A DNA stretch of 64,000 bases from an uncultured Bacteroidales bacterium (lineage in GTDB: Bacteria; Bacteroidota; Bacteroidia; Bacteroidales; UBA11471): positions 35,732 through 99,731 of the forward strand of contig CALUZW010000007.1 of assembly GCA_944325415.1 (NCBI GenBank). The letters are read 5' to 3'. A program made the position numbers and the translations under genes. The notes below the pieces were generated by a model, which saw nothing but the letters and a program-made list of their open reading frames with translations, was not told where the DNA came from and did no database searches. Positions 35,628 through 45,715 of this stretch are shown here, piece after piece (within the stretch, counting starts at the first letter, position 1; each line of letters begins with the position of its first letter).

Positions 35628-36498
35628 CGGCAATACGCTTTATTTCATCACTCCAATCATAGGCCAGCGGATTAATCATCATGGTACGGCAACCCACCTC
35701 GCGGGCAAAGGTCTCGGCCTGGCGAGGGTCAAACTCCCGCTGAACAAAAACCACCTCGACACCGGCACGACGGGCCGAATCGACCATCGTGCGCAGATAT
35801 TGAGGAGTGGGCGACTTACCATCGGGTTCGAGGGCCAGTTGCCGCAGGCCGTAATCGGCCGCCCAGTACGAAAGCGTAGGGTGATATACGGCAAAAGCCT
35901 TTCCGGCCAAAGGTGCCAACTCTGCCGTGAGCAGAGAGTCGACACGGGCCAGTTCAGCATCAAGGCGTCGATAATTGGCCTCATAGACAGTGGCACCGGC
36001 CGAATCGGCCTCGACCAAAGCCCGGTACATCGATTCTACCATGCGGCGGGCCAGTCGAGGCGAACACCATATATGGGGATCGGGATAGTCGGCACCGTGG
36101 TGCAGATGCTCCTCCTCACCGTGGTGATGCACGTGGGTGCCGTAGAGTAGAGGCAACCCGCGGGAAAGGTCGACCACCTGCAACGAAGGGTTGTTTTTCG
36201 CCAACGTTTCCAGCCAGGTGCGTTCAAAGCCCAAGTGGCCACAACTGAAATAGAGGCGGCATCGCGACAGCTCGACCATGGCCGACGGGGGCAGGTCATA
36301 CGACTCGGGATTACCGCCGTCGGGCACGGCACACACCACATCGACACGCCCGCCGGCCAACTGTTCGGCCCAGTTCTGCAACGGAGGTATCGTTACCGCC
36401 ACAGACATTCTCTCCGGCGCAGAACCGGAACAGGCGCACACGCCCAACATCCAGCAAAGAGCCCATAAAAGAATACCGGTTTTTCCACCTCTGTTCAT
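35611..36498 (-). CDS. znuA: Zinc ABC transporter substrate-binding lipoprotein
   Basis: A 295-aa periplasmic solute-binding lipoprotein of the ZnuA cluster. Lipobox-like VCAC is at residues 20-23. The structure has VAVTIPPLQNWAEQLAG near residue 32, GNPESYDLPPS, and a loop rich in histidines, HVHHHGEEEHLHHG, which is seen in zinc rather than manganese binders. H-x-(...)-PDPHIW, YHPTLSYWAADYG and the acidic region INPLAYDWSDEI supply further ligands. It is the first gene of the znuA-znuC pair. Zinc is favoured because of the His-rich loop. Confidence 0.9.
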   Translation of the reverse strand: MNRGGKTGILLWALCWMLGVCACSGSAPERMSVAVTIPPLQNWAEQLAGGRVDVVCAVPDGGNPESYDLPPSAMVELSRCRLYFSCGHLGFERTWLETLAKNNPSLQVVDLSRGLPLLYGTHVHHHGEEEHLHHGADYPDPHIWCSPRLARRMVESMYRALVEADSAGATVYEANYRRLDAELARVDSLLTAELAPLAGKAFAVYHPTLSYWAADYGLRQLALEPDGKSPTPQYLRTMVDSARRAGVEVVFVQREFDPRQAETFAREVGCRTMMINPLAYDWSDEIKRIADAFVR

Positions 36499-36535
36499 CT
36501 CGGTCTATACTGTTTTCTTATCCGACATCTTATAC

Positions 36536-37105
36536 CTATACATACTTTCCCGGCTCCACGCCATAGACACAACGATGCAGACGGTCGCGCACGCTGTCGA
36601 AATAGCCGTCAAACGACTCACTGCCAGGCTGCAAAGGTGCCCCGTAAAACATCAGATACATGGGCAACGGTGCCGCTCCGTCGAAATAGGGCGGCTGCAC
36701 ATAAGGTCTGGTCGACAAGACAAAACCCGACCGCTGATAAAAACCGATGCGCCGGCGCGACATCTCGTCGCCGGGACACTCCACTTCAAGCACCATCGGG
36801 CGATTTATCTCCCCACACAACACGCGCAGGGCCTCCCCGCCATAACCTTTTCCGCGGGTAGAGGGGTCGACAGCAAAATGTTCGCCATACACCATGTCGG
36901 GCCACTCCCAGCAGGAGATAAAACCCACCATTCTGTCGTCGTCGCACAACAGCCGCATCACAAACGGCGAATCCTCACGACGAAGCATCGCCACAATATG
37001 GTCGAAGGGGCGGCGTTCATCGGGCGGGAACGATTGCAGATACAATCCCTCTATATAAGAAAGGGCCTCACTATCGGCCGCAGTTATCGTTTTCAGGTTC
37101 AACAT
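36536..37105 (-). CDS. GNAT acetyltransferase
   Basis: A 189-aa acetyltransferase beginning MLNLKTITAADSEALSYIEG. The acetyl-CoA binding region is EHFAVDPSTRGKGYGGEAL (from residue about 92), ending in GEAL, and the C-terminal part, RRIGFYQRSGFVLS, is the standard GNAT strand. Start ATG 37105 is chosen because a -7 box lies about 100 bases upstream; the frame is open a further 23 codons. The promoter is divergent from the Lrp regulator. Confidence 0.8.
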   Translation of the reverse strand: MLNLKTITAADSEALSYIEGLYLQSFPPDERRPFDHIVAMLRREDSPFVMRLLCDDDRMVGFISCWEWPDMVYGEHFAVDPSTRGKGYGGEALRVLCGEINRPMVLEVECPGDEMSRRRIGFYQRSGFVLSTRPYVQPPYFDGAAPLPMYLMFYGAPLQPGSESFDGYFDSVRDRLHRCVYGVEPGKYV

Positions 37106-37200
37106 ATCGCAAAAATTTAAAATCAGCGGAGCCGTTATCGTCGCCTTCCATACAACTCTTTGAGAGATGCACAAAAGTACATTTCGCCGGTTCCGAGGAA

Positions 37201-37208
37201 CAAAGATA
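37201..37208 (-). promoter_or_regulatory. Probable -7 element for the GNAT gene
   Basis: TATCTTTG on the minus strand (37208-37201). It faces away from the -7 element of the Lrp gene 40 bases on. The -33 is weak. Confidence 0.42.
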
Positions 37209-37248
37209 ATATTTTTATTCGTTTTTAATGCAATATGTTTTTTTTCAT

Positions 37249-37256
37249 TATCTTTG
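37249..37256 (+). promoter_or_regulatory. -7 element for the Lrp/AsnC gene
   Basis: TATCTTTG, 26 bases before the ATG at 37282. No clear TTTG at -33. Confidence 0.45.
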
Positions 37257-37281
37257 TAAGGCTAAACATACACATAATATT

Positions 37282-37857
37282 ATGGGACATCATCAACTGG
37301 ATAATCTCGATTATAAAATTCTGAGACTTATCGCTTCTAACGCTCGTATACCCTTTCTCGAAGTGGCCCGCGAATGTAACGTTTCGGGTGCAGCCATACA
37401 CCAAAGGGTACAAAAACTGACCAACCTCGGTATCATAAAAGGTTCGGAATTTACGCTTGACTCCAACCGCATCGGTTTTGAAACCTGCGCCTACATCGGG
37501 GTTTTCCTGCAAAGCCCGGGACAATTCAAGGAGGTCATAGAAAAATTGAAAGATATTCCCGAAGTGGTTGAATGCCACTACACCACAGGAAAGTATGACA
37601 TGTTCTTGAAGATATATGCCCGCAACAACAGCCATATGTTGCAAATTATTCACACCAAACTGCAACCGTTGGGATTGGCTCGCACAGAGTCGATTATCTC
37701 TTTCAAAGAGGCTTTCCGCCGCCAACTCCCCATCGAAAACCTCGCAACTTACGAGAAAGAAGAAATCGCTATGGAACCTAGCGAAGACCTGGCCGACCTG
37801 CCCGAAGAACCCGTAAAAAAGAAAAGAGGTCGCAAGAGCAACAACAATAACGCATAA
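37282..37857 (+). CDS. Lrp/AsnC-family transcriptional regulator
   Basis: A 191-aa regulator. The HTH, LDYKILRLIASNARIPFLEV, ARECNVSGAAIHQRVQKLTN, is at residues 8-48. The RAM ligand-binding domain follows (VVECHYTTGKYDMFLKIYA and so on). The C-terminus has a basic tail (VKKKRGRKSNNNNA) with an AT-hook-like RGRK core, unusual for Lrp proteins. Lrp proteins sense amino acids. Its promoter is divergent from a GNAT gene, which it may regulate. Confidence 0.88.
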   Translation: MGHHQLDNLDYKILRLIASNARIPFLEVARECNVSGAAIHQRVQKLTNLGIIKGSEFTLDSNRIGFETCAYIGVFLQSPGQFKEVIEKLKDIPEVVECHYTTGKYDMFLKIYARNNSHMLQIIHTKLQPLGLARTESIISFKEAFRRQLPIENLATYEKEEIAMEPSEDLADLPEEPVKKKRGRKSNNNNA

Positions 37858-37907
37858 CGTGCCTTCAAGTAAAATTATATAGAATAGATTTTGAAAAAGA
37901 CTGCATA

Positions 37908-37943
37908 AAAAAAGAATCTCCGAAAAAACGGAGATTCTTTTTT
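37908..37943 (+). terminator. Terminator after the Lrp/AsnC gene
   Basis: A perfect 12-bp stem AAAGAATCTCCG / CGGAGATTCTTT with a 6-base A loop, followed by TTT. It lies 51 bases past the stop. Confidence 0.75.
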
Positions 37944-38059
37944 ATTGTCTCACTGGTACGAAACACACCACATTTCACCCCCGGCTAAAAAGCGGCAGAG
38001 AGAGGTCCAAAAGGGTTTGTCAAAAAAACAAAACAAGAACACCTAAGCCACCTTTTCGT

Positions 38060-38090
38060 TTTGCGCAGTGCAACGAACACTGTAAATTTG
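38060..38090 (+). promoter_or_regulatory. Promoter for the DMT transporter, with a dyad in the spacer
   Basis: TTTG (38060-38063), 19 bases, then TAAATTTG (38083-38090), a full match 20 bases before the ATG at 38110. The spacer includes CAGTG-N7-CACTG (38066-38082), a dyad that could bind a regulator. Confidence 0.64.
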
Positions 38091-38109
38091 CGGCGCTTAA
38101 AAAAAGGAT

Positions 38110-39051
38110 ATGACACCACAAACCAAAGGTACTTTATGCGGCATCATCGCCGCCGTCAGCTACGGCACCAATCCGCTTGGCGCCTTATACCTCTATCAAG
38201 CAGGATTGAATACCGACACGGTTCTTTTCTACCGTTATTTCCTGGCCGCCATCGTGCTCATGGGCATCATGAAATTACAAAAGACCTCATTCTCCATAAC
38301 ACTCAAAGAATTTTCTGTTTTGGGAGGACTGGGTATTCTCTTCGCCATATCATCGCTTACCTTGTTCAGCAGCTTCCATTTCATGGATGCCGGCGTGGCA
38401 TCGACACTGCTCTTTGTCTACCCCATCATGGTGGCTGTTATCATGGCGCTATTCTTTAAGGAAAAAATCACTGCAACCACAGCCATATCCATAGCCCTGG
38501 CACTGGGCGGCATTGCCATGCTCTACAAGGGCGACGGCAACGAAGTACTCAGCACGATAGGCATCATACTGGTTATGGCCTCGTCGCTATCCTATGCACT
38601 CTACATCATCGTCGTCAACCGTTCGGGGCTGCGCATGTCGGCGGTCAAGCTCACCTTCTATGTGCTCCTTTTCAGCATTGTTGTCATCGTCATACACTCG
38701 TTCACGGCACAAAGTTTTCATCTGCAACCCTTGACGACTCCTTACATGTGGTTCTTTGCCATCTTGCTGGCTCTCCTGCCCACCGTCATATCGCTGGTAA
38801 CCATGTCCATATCAGTACGCAACATAGGCTCCACCCCCACCGCCATACTCGGAGCCCTCGAACCGCTCACGGCCGTTGCCGTCGGGGTATGTGTCTTCGG
38901 CGAAGCATTCACCCACCGTTTGGCCTGGGGTATCGTACTCATACTGGCAGGCGTTCTGCTTATCATCGCCGGAAAATCTCTAAGCCTCCGCCAACTGCGG
39001 TTAATGATAAAACAGCTACAACGATTCCGGCTTCTCAATCATGGGAAATAA
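38110..39051 (+). CDS. EamA/DMT-superfamily transporter
   Basis: A 313-aa inner-membrane protein with ten hydrophobic segments in two EamA repeats (about 1-140 and 155-290). Examples are GTLCGIIAAVSYGTNPLGAL, VFFYRYFLAAIVLMGIMK-like helix 2, and GSTPTAILGALEPLTAVAVG. DMT carriers export amino acids or metabolites; the substrate is unknown. It has its own promoter and stands alone between the Lrp gene and trpS. Because the Lrp gene is next to it, amino-acid export is a guess worth testing. Confidence 0.85.
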   Translation: MTPQTKGTLCGIIAAVSYGTNPLGALYLYQAGLNTDTVLFYRYFLAAIVLMGIMKLQKTSFSITLKEFSVLGGLGILFAISSLTLFSSFHFMDAGVASTLLFVYPIMVAVIMALFFKEKITATTAISIALALGGIAMLYKGDGNEVLSTIGIILVMASSLSYALYIIVVNRSGLRMSAVKLTFYVLLFSIVVIVIHSFTAQSFHLQPLTTPYMWFFAILLALLPTVISLVTMSISVRNIGSTPTAILGALEPLTAVAVGVCVFGEAFTHRLAWGIVLILAGVLLIIAGKSLSLRQLRLMIKQLQRFRLLNHGK

Positions 39052-39225
39052 ACGGGCCGACCAATATCTGTAAGCAGAGGCACATTTGCGGAACAGATTT
39101 ATTCTCTTTGGGCTAAAAAAGCATCAGACAGAAAAGAGTTCAGGCCGCGATTGATATAAACTTATATCATACTCCGTTATCAAAAACATTTCACAGAGGG
39201 TTTCTCATTTTTCGGGTTTTATAAT

Positions 39226-39233
39226 TACCTTTG
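39226..39233 (+). promoter_or_regulatory. -7 element for trpS
   Basis: TACCTTTG, 39 bases before the ATG at 39273. A TTTC at 39201-39204 is in about the right place for a weak -33. Confidence 0.45.
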
Positions 39234-39272
39234 TATCGTAAACATTACAAATACAATTAAAAACTACCCGAT

Positions 39273-40265
39273 ATGAGAGAAATTGTCGTAAGCGGAATAC
39301 GCTCGACCGGAAATCTGCACCTGGGCAACTACTACGGAGCTTTACGCAACTTCGTGAAAATGCAATACGAAAACGATTGCTACTTTTTCATTGCCGACCT
39401 GCACTCCCTGACCACACACCCCGACCCCAAAATGCTGCCGGTAAATGTAAAAAACATACTGGCCGAATACCTGGCCGCCGGACTTGACCCCGAAGTCTGC
39501 TCACTGTTCATACAAAGCGACCTGCCCGAAGTCTCGGAACTTTACCTGCTGCTCAACATGCACGCCTACATTGGCGAACTCGAACGCACGGCCTCGTTCA
39601 AGGACAAGGTGCGCAAACAACCCGAAAACGTCAATGCCGGCCTGCTCACCTATCCTACCCTCATGGCAGCCGACATCATCATACACAAAGCCACCAAGGT
39701 ACCCGTGGGAAAAGACCAAGAGCAACATCTCGAAATGACGCGCCGCTTTGCCCGCCGTTTCAACACCCTATATGGGGTGGAGTATTTTCCTGAACCCACG
39801 AGCTACAACTTCGGCGAAGAATCGGTAAAAATTCCGGGACTCGACGGCAGCGGAAAGATGGGTAAATCGGAAGGAAACTGCATCTACCTCATCGACGATG
39901 AGAAGACCCTGCGCAAAAAGGTGATGAGAGCCGTCACCGACGAGGGACCCCAAACCCCCAATGCACCCCAATCACAACCCATAGAGAATCTCTTCACCAT
40001 CATGAAAATCGTATCATCGCCCGACACCTACAACTATTTCGAAGAGAAATACAACAACTGCGAAATACGGTACGGCGACATGAAGAAGCAACTGGCCGAA
40101 GACATTCTACAAGTAACCACCCCCATCAGAGAGCGTATCGCCGAAATAAAGAGCGACGAAGCCTACCTGAGAAGAGTGGTCGCCCAAGGGGCCGAAAAGG
40201 CTCGGGAGAATGCCGCAAAAACCATTGCCGAGGTAAAACAAATCATGGGAATTCATTATTTCTAA
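39273..40265 (+). CDS. trpS: Tryptophan--tRNA ligase
   Basis: Charges tRNA-Trp with tryptophan. A class I synthetase of 330 aa: the HIGH-type motif is HLGNY in RSTGNLHLGNYYGAL and the KMSKS-type motif is KMGKSEGN at about residue 196. The tryptophan pocket is marked by the ADLHSLTTH and LNMHAYIGELERTASFKDK regions (first part HAYIGELERTASF). It has its own promoter and is followed by the CDF exporter at a distance of 83 bases. Confidence 0.97.
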   Translation: MREIVVSGIRSTGNLHLGNYYGALRNFVKMQYENDCYFFIADLHSLTTHPDPKMLPVNVKNILAEYLAAGLDPEVCSLFIQSDLPEVSELYLLLNMHAYIGELERTASFKDKVRKQPENVNAGLLTYPTLMAADIIIHKATKVPVGKDQEQHLEMTRRFARRFNTLYGVEYFPEPTSYNFGEESVKIPGLDGSGKMGKSEGNCIYLIDDEKTLRKKVMRAVTDEGPQTPNAPQSQPIENLFTIMKIVSSPDTYNYFEEKYNNCEIRYGDMKKQLAEDILQVTTPIRERIAEIKSDEAYLRRVVAQGAEKARENAAKTIAEVKQIMGIHYF

Positions 40266-40348
40266 TCAGACTCCATTTCCTAATCAATTTTTGGCAGGAG
40301 GTTTCGGGAAAAACCTGAGGCCTCCCGCTCTCCAATATACAACTCAAC

Positions 40349-41245
40349 ATGGCACACGAGCATCATCACCACCATCATCATGCGCCCGACCACCTGAACA
40401 GGGCTTTTCTCTGGGGTATCGGGCTCAACATTGCCTTCGTCGCAGCCGAAGCAGGCGCCGGACTGTACTACGGCTCACTCGGCCTTCTCTCCGACGCCGG
40501 ACACAACCTGAGCGATGTCGTTAGCCTCATACTGGCTCTGATAGCATTCAGGCTGGCCCTTATCAAACCGTCGGAGACCTACACCTACGGATACAAAAAA
40601 AGCACCATTCTCGTGTCGCTGCTCAATGCTGTCATTCTACTTGTCGCCGTGGGATTTATTTTGGCCGAATGCATAGAAAAACTCCGCCACCCCCAACCTA
40701 TTGAAGGGGGTGTCATCGCTTGGGTGGCCGGCATAGGAATCGTTATCAACGGAATCACAGCCTGGCTCTTTTTCAAAGACCGCAGCCACGACCTCAACGT
40801 GAAAGGCGCATTCCTGCACATGGCCGCCGACACACTGGTAAGCGTGGGCGTTCTGCTTTCGGGTGTCATCATCTCCTATACCGGCTGGTATATCATCGAC
40901 CCGGTTATAGGTCTCGTCATTGCCATCATCATACTCTACTCTACCTGGGACCTGCTGCACGACAGCCTGCGCCTTTCGCTCGACGGTATTCCGGCCAACA
41001 TCGACCGGAAAGAGATAGAGAGTCTCCTGCTCGCCGACCCACGCGTCGTCGAGGTACACCACCTGCACATCTGGGCCATCAGCACGACGCAGAATGCGCT
41101 CACGGCACACATTGTCGTAGGCAGTTTCGACGATGCAGAATCGCTAAAACACGACCTGCGACACCGCTTACAAGAGATGAACATACAACACGCCACGTTC
41201 GAGCTCGAACGTCCCGGCGAGCATTGCCACGCCGACTGCTGCTAA
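40349..41245 (+). CDS. CDF-family divalent metal exporter
   Basis: A 298-aa cation diffusion facilitator, exporting Zn or similar metal by proton exchange. The N-terminus has MAHEHHHHHHHAPDH. Six membrane helices are followed by a C-terminal dimer domain. Metal-site motifs: helix II SDAGHNLSDVV with H-x3-D, and helix V LHMAADTLVSVGVL. The C-terminal domain has HHLHIWAISTTQNALTAHIV. The natural poly-His start is typical of CDF loops. Its gene is between trpS and the rpoC end, with a terminator after it. Confidence 0.92.
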   Translation: MAHEHHHHHHHAPDHLNRAFLWGIGLNIAFVAAEAGAGLYYGSLGLLSDAGHNLSDVVSLILALIAFRLALIKPSETYTYGYKKSTILVSLLNAVILLVAVGFILAECIEKLRHPQPIEGGVIAWVAGIGIVINGITAWLFFKDRSHDLNVKGAFLHMAADTLVSVGVLLSGVIISYTGWYIIDPVIGLVIAIIILYSTWDLLHDSLRLSLDGIPANIDRKEIESLLLADPRVVEVHHLHIWAISTTQNALTAHIVVGSFDDAESLKHDLRHRLQEMNIQHATFELERPGEHCHADCC

Positions 41246-41306
41246 GAGTAGCTGCAACTGTTTCTTTTCTGCCCAGTATCGGGCCATCTTTCATACCTAT
41301 TATACG

Positions 41307-41345
41307 AAAAAGCCCCCTCTTCCTTCTAGGAGAGGGGGCTTTTTT
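41307..41345. terminator. Bidirectional terminator between the CDF gene and rpoC
   Basis: AAAAAGCCCCCTCT...AGAGGGGGCTTTTT forms a GC-rich stem with short inner loop and Ts on both strands. It ends both the CDF transcript (plus) and rpoC (minus, stop at 41363). Confidence 0.8.
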
Positions 41346-41362
41346 ATTGAGAGTCGGAGTGA

Positions 41363-44300
41363 CTACATATCGGTTACGTTCTTGCGATTGGCAAACGCCC
41401 GGTCGAACTCTTCTTTGGAGCCGACGATGAGACGGTCGAAGTCACGTTGTCCGGTACCGGCAGGAATCAGGTGTCCGCAGATAACGTTCTCCTTCATACC
41501 TTCGAGCGTATCGACTTTACCATTGATAGCGGCTTCGTTGAGCACCTTGGTGGTTTCCTGGAACGATGCAGCCGACATGAAGCTCGACGTCTGCAACGCG
41601 GCACGGGTGATACCTTGCAGTATCTGCTCCGAAGTTGCCGGCACGGCATCGCGCACCTCAACAAGGCGCAGGTCGCGGCGTTTGAGCATGGAATTTTCGT
41701 CGCGCAGCTTGCGGGCAGTAACAATCTGACCCGGTTTCAGCACCTGTGAATCTCCGGCATCGACTACCACTTTTTTACCCCAGATGCGGTCGTTCTCGTC
41801 CATGAACTCGTGCTTGTCGACGATTTGCTGTTCGAGGAATCGGGTATCGCCCGGATCGAGAATGGTTACCTTACGCATCATCTGACGCACGATAACTTCA
41901 AAGTGCTTGTCGTTGATCTTCACACCTTGCAGACGATATACGTCTTGTACTTCGTTGACGATATATTCCTGTACGGCCGTCGGACCTTTGATAGCCAAAA
42001 TATCCGAGGGAGTGATGGCACCGTCGGAAAGCGGCGTACCGGCACGTACATAGTCGTTCTCCTGTACCAGTATCTGCTTCGACAAGGGTACGAGGTATTT
42101 CTTCACCTCTCCGGTCTTGGACGTTACCGAAATTTCACGGTTACCACGTTTTACCTTACCGAAGGTAACTTCACCGTCGATTTCGGAAACAACAGCAGGG
42201 TTGGACGGATTACGTGCCTCGAACAACTCGGTAACACGGGGAAGACCACCCGTGATATCGCCGGCTTTGCCCACAGCACGAGGTATCTTTACAAATACCT
42301 GACCGCTCTTTATATCCTGACCTTCGTCAATCATCAAGTGCGCGCCCATAGGCAAGTTGTAGCTGCGAATCACTTCGCCACTCTCGTCGAGAATCTGAGC
42401 GACAGGCACACGGGTACGGTCTTTCGATTCGATGATAATCTTTTCGCGCAGACCGGTCTGCTCGTCCGATTCCACTTTATAGGTAACACCTTCTATCACA
42501 TTCTCAAAACGCACTTTACCGGTAGCTTCCGACACGATAACGGCGTTGAAGGGGTCCCACTCGCAGACGATGTCGCCCTTTTTGAGCATATCGCCGCTGT
42601 TAAAGTAAAGTTTAGAACCGTAAGGTATATTGGTATTGGTCAAGACAATCTTGGTATTGGGGTCGACGATACGCATCTCGGCCAGTCGGCCTACGACAAT
42701 CTGTACCTTCTTGCCCGATTCGTCTTCACTGTCAACGGTACGCAACTCATCGATTTCGAGAATACCGTCGTAACGGGAGGTAACATTCGATACGGCAGCG
42801 ATGTTCGACGCGATACCACCGACGTGGAAGGTACGCAGAGTAAGCTGTGTACCGGGCTCACCGATAGACTGGGCGGCAATAACACCGACAGCCTCGCCCT
42901 TCTGTACCATGCGGCTGGTGGCCAGGTTTCGGCCGTAGCACTTGGCACATACGCCATGTTTCGACTCACAGGTGAGTACCGAACGTATTTCGACGCGTTC
43001 GATGGGCGACTCTTCGATTTTCTTGGCAATCTCTTCGGTAATCTCTTCGCCCGAGTGTACCAGTATCTCGCCCGTAAGGGGGTGTTGCACATCGTGTACG
43101 GAGACACGACCGAGGATACGTTCGGAGAGAGAGGCTACCACCTCTTCGTTGTTTTTGAGCTCGGTGCATACAAGACCACGCAACGTGCCGCAGTCTTCTT
43201 CGTGGATAATCACGTCGTGGGCCACATCGACGAGACGACGGGTCAGATAACCGGCGTCGGCCGTCTTCAAGGCCGTATCGGCAAGACCCTTACGGGCACC
43301 GTGGGTAGAGATGAAGTATTCCAACACCGAGAGGCCCTCCTTGAAGTTGGCCAAAATAGGGTTCTCGATGATTTGACCGCCTTCGGCTCCCGATTTCTGG
43401 GGCTTGGCCATAAGACCACGCATACCGGAGAGCTGACGAATCTGCTCCTTGGAACCACGGGCTCCGGAGTCGAGCATCATGAAGACAGAGTTGAATCCCT
43501 GGTTGTCGGAAGACAACTGTTTCATCAGGATATCGGAGAGCTTCGAGTTGACGTGCGTCCAAGTATCGATAATCTGGTTGTAACGTTCGTTGTAGGTAAT
43601 GAAGCCCATGTTGTAGTTGGCCATAATCTGCTCGACGTTGGCGTAACCTTCGTTGACGAGAGCCTCTTTCTCGGCCGGGATAATCACGTCGGCCAGGTTG
43701 AACGAAAGACCACCCTTGAAGGCCATCTTGTAACCGAGGTTCTTGATATCGTCGAGGAACTGGGCAGCACGAATCACACCGCACACCTTGATGACATTAC
43801 CGATGATGGTACGCAACGACTTCTTGGTAAGAATTTCGTTGATGTAACCGACCTCTTTGGGCACGAACTCATTGACGAGAATACGTCCTACCGATGTATC
43901 GCGCAGCACTTCGACATAATTGCCGTTCTCGTCGATGTCCTGTACACGCACCTTCACGGGAGCATGCAGGGTTACCTTACCTTCGTTGTAGGCAATCTCG
44001 GCCTCTTCGGGACCGTAGAAGATAAGACCTTCGCCCTTGGCACCGGGACGCAACTTGGTAATGTAGTACAGACCCAGAACCATATCCTGCGACGGCACGG
44101 TGATAGGTGCACCGTTGGCAGGGTTGAGGATATTGTGGGCACCGAGCATCAGCATCTGGGCTTCGAGAATGGCCTCGTTGCCGAGAGGCAAGTGCACAGC
44201 CATCTGGTCACCGTCGAAGTCGGCGTTGAAGGCGGTACAAGCCAGCGGGTGCAGCTGAATGGCTTTACCCTCAATCATCTTGGGCTGGAACGCCTGGATA

Positions 44301-45628
44301 CCGAGACGGTGCAGAGTCGGGGCACGGTTGAGGAGTACGGGGTGTCCTTTCATCACGTACTCAAGAATATCCCATACGACGGGATCTTTGCGATCGACGA
44401 TTTTTTTCGCCGATTTCACCGTTTTGACGATACCGCGCTCGATAAGTTTGCGGATGACAAACGGTTTATAGAGTTCGGCTGCCATGTTCTTGGGCAGACC
44501 GCATTCATACATTTTCAGCTCGGGACCTACCACGATAACCGAACGGGCCGAATAGTCGACACGTTTACCGAGAAGGTTCTGACGGAAACGACCCTGCTTA
44601 CCTTTCAGGCTGTCGGAAAGCGATTTCAAGGGACGATTGGCATCGGTCTTCACGGCACTCGACTTGCGAGAGTTGTCGAGCAGAGAGTCGACGGCCTCCT
44701 GCAACATACGTTTTTCATTGCGGAGAATCACCTCGGGGGCCTTAATCTCCATCAAACGTTTGAGACGGTTGTTGCGAATGATTACACGACGATAGAGGTC
44801 GTTGAGGTCGGAGGTGGCAAAACGTCCGCCGTCGAGGGGTACCAGAGGACGCAACTCGGGAGGAATGACGGGAATGACTTTGAGAATCATCCACTCGGGA
44901 CGGTTGCGATTCTTGGAGGCACGGAACGACTCAACAACTTGCAGGCGTTTGAGGGCCTCGTTCTTGCGTTGCTGCGAACCATCTTTGTTGGCCGTATCGC
45001 GCAACTTGTAGGAGAGGTCGTCCAGGTCGAGACGCGTCAGCAGGTCGTAAATGGCCTCGGCGCCCATCTTGGCGATGAACTTGTTGGGGTCGGTATCTTC
45101 GAGCAGCTGGTTGTCTTTGGGAAGGGTTTCAAGCACGTTGAGGTACTCCTCTTCGGAAAGAAGGTCGTAAGCAGCCAGGTCGTCTTTCACACCGGGCTGT
45201 ATTACAATGTAACGCTCGTAATAGATTACAGCGTCGAGTTTTTTCGAGGGGAGGCCGAGCAGATAACCGATTTTGTTGGGCAACGAGCGGAAATACCAGA
45301 TGTGGGCCACGGGAACAACCAATTGAATATGTCCCATGCGTTCGCGGCGCACCTTCTTCTCGGTAACTTCCACACCACAGCGGTCGCACACGATGCCTTT
45401 GTAACGGATGCGTTTGTACTTTCCGCAGTGGCACTCGTAATCTTTTACCGGGCCGAATATGCGTTCACAGAAGAGACCGTCGCGCTCGGGTTTGTAAGTG
45501 CGGTAGTTGATGGTCTCGGGTTTCAGCACTTCACCGCTGGATTGTTCGAGAATCTCCTCGGGAGAAGCCAGTCCTATCGTGATTTTTGAGAAGTTGCTCT
45601 TTACTTTATTGTCTTTTTTAAAAGCCAT
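41363..45628 (-). CDS. rpoC: RNA polymerase beta' subunit
   Basis: Largest catalytic subunit of RNA polymerase, 1421 aa. The N-terminal zinc finger is [20 protein letters not shown]. The absolutely conserved magnesium site NADFDGDQ is at 468-475 with D470, D472 and D474. The second zinc cluster C...[13 protein letters not shown] is in the last third, and the trigger loop/bridge helix stretch is in [24 protein letters not shown] sequence (the form [16 protein letters not shown]). It is the last gene of the rplKAJL-rpoBC operon, 87 bases after rpoB, with a GC-rich hairpin (45670-45703) in the spacer. Confidence 0.99.
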   Translation of the reverse strand: MAFKKDNKVKSNFSKITIGLASPEEILEQSSGEVLKPETINYRTYKPERDGLFCERIFGPVKDYECHCGKYKRIRYKGIVCDRCGVEVTEKKVRRERMGHIQLVVPVAHIWYFRSLPNKIGYLLGLPSKKLDAVIYYERYIVIQPGVKDDLAAYDLLSEEEYLNVLETLPKDNQLLEDTDPNKFIAKMGAEAIYDLLTRLDLDDLSYKLRDTANKDGSQQRKNEALKRLQVVESFRASKNRNRPEWMILKVIPVIPPELRPLVPLDGGRFATSDLNDLYRRVIIRNNRLKRLMEIKAPEVILRNEKRMLQEAVDSLLDNSRKSSAVKTDANRPLKSLSDSLKGKQGRFRQNLLGKRVDYSARSVIVVGPELKMYECGLPKNMAAELYKPFVIRKLIERGIVKTVKSAKKIVDRKDPVVWDILEYVMKGHPVLLNRAPTLHRLGIQAFQPKMIEGKAIQLHPLACTAFNADFDGDQMAVHLPLGNEAILEAQMLMLGAHNILNPANGAPITVPSQDMVLGLYYITKLRPGAKGEGLIFYGPEEAEIAYNEGKVTLHAPVKVRVQDIDENGNYVEVLRDTSVGRILVNEFVPKEVGYINEILTKKSLRTIIGNVIKVCGVIRAAQFLDDIKNLGYKMAFKGGLSFNLADVIIPAEKEALVNEGYANVEQIMANYNMGFITYNERYNQIIDTWTHVNSKLSDILMKQLSSDNQGFNSVFMMLDSGARGSKEQIRQLSGMRGLMAKPQKSGAEGGQIIENPILANFKEGLSVLEYFISTHGARKGLADTALKTADAGYLTRRLVDVAHDVIIHEEDCGTLRGLVCTELKNNEEVVASLSERILGRVSVHDVQHPLTGEILVHSGEEITEEIAKKIEESPIERVEIRSVLTCESKHGVCAKCYGRNLATSRMVQKGEAVGVIAAQSIGEPGTQLTLRTFHVGGIASNIAAVSNVTSRYDGILEIDELRTVDSEDESGKKVQIVVGRLAEMRIVDPNTKIVLTNTNIPYGSKLYFNSGDMLKKGDIVCEWDPFNAVIVSEATGKVRFENVIEGVTYKVESDEQTGLREKIIIESKDRTRVPVAQILDESGEVIRSYNLPMGAHLMIDEGQDIKSGQVFVKIPRAVGKAGDITGGLPRVTELFEARNPSNPAVVSEIDGEVTFGKVKRGNREISVTSKTGEVKKYLVPLSKQILVQENDYVRAGTPLSDGAITPSDILAIKGPTAVQEYIVNEVQDVYRLQGVKINDKHFEVIVRQMMRKVTILDPGDTRFLEQQIVDKHEFMDENDRIWGKKVVVDAGDSQVLKPGQIVTARKLRDENSMLKRRDLRLVEVRDAVPATSEQILQGITRAALQTSSFMSAASFQETTKVLNEAAINGKVDTLEGMKENVICGHLIPAGTGQRDFDRLIVGSKEEFDRAFANRKNVTDM

Positions 45629-45715
45629 ATATGTAAGTTATAACGCGTTAGCAGATAGTGTATCGGAGCCGTCGCCCGCCCGCACATTCGGGGCGGGGCG
45701 ACGAAATCCTTTTGA

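Noticed and set aside
40349..40400. His-tag contamination from a vector
   Set aside because: The run is in a native CDF gene with normal neighbours and codon use.
41810..45589. A 1259-codon open frame on the strand opposite rpoC
   Set aside because: It is exactly antisense to a highly conserved gene, has no start signal, and its translation looks like codon-bias shadow.
45670..45703. GC-rich hairpin between rpoB and rpoC as a terminator
   Set aside because: No T-tract follows and rpoC must be co-transcribed; it may be a processing or stability element.
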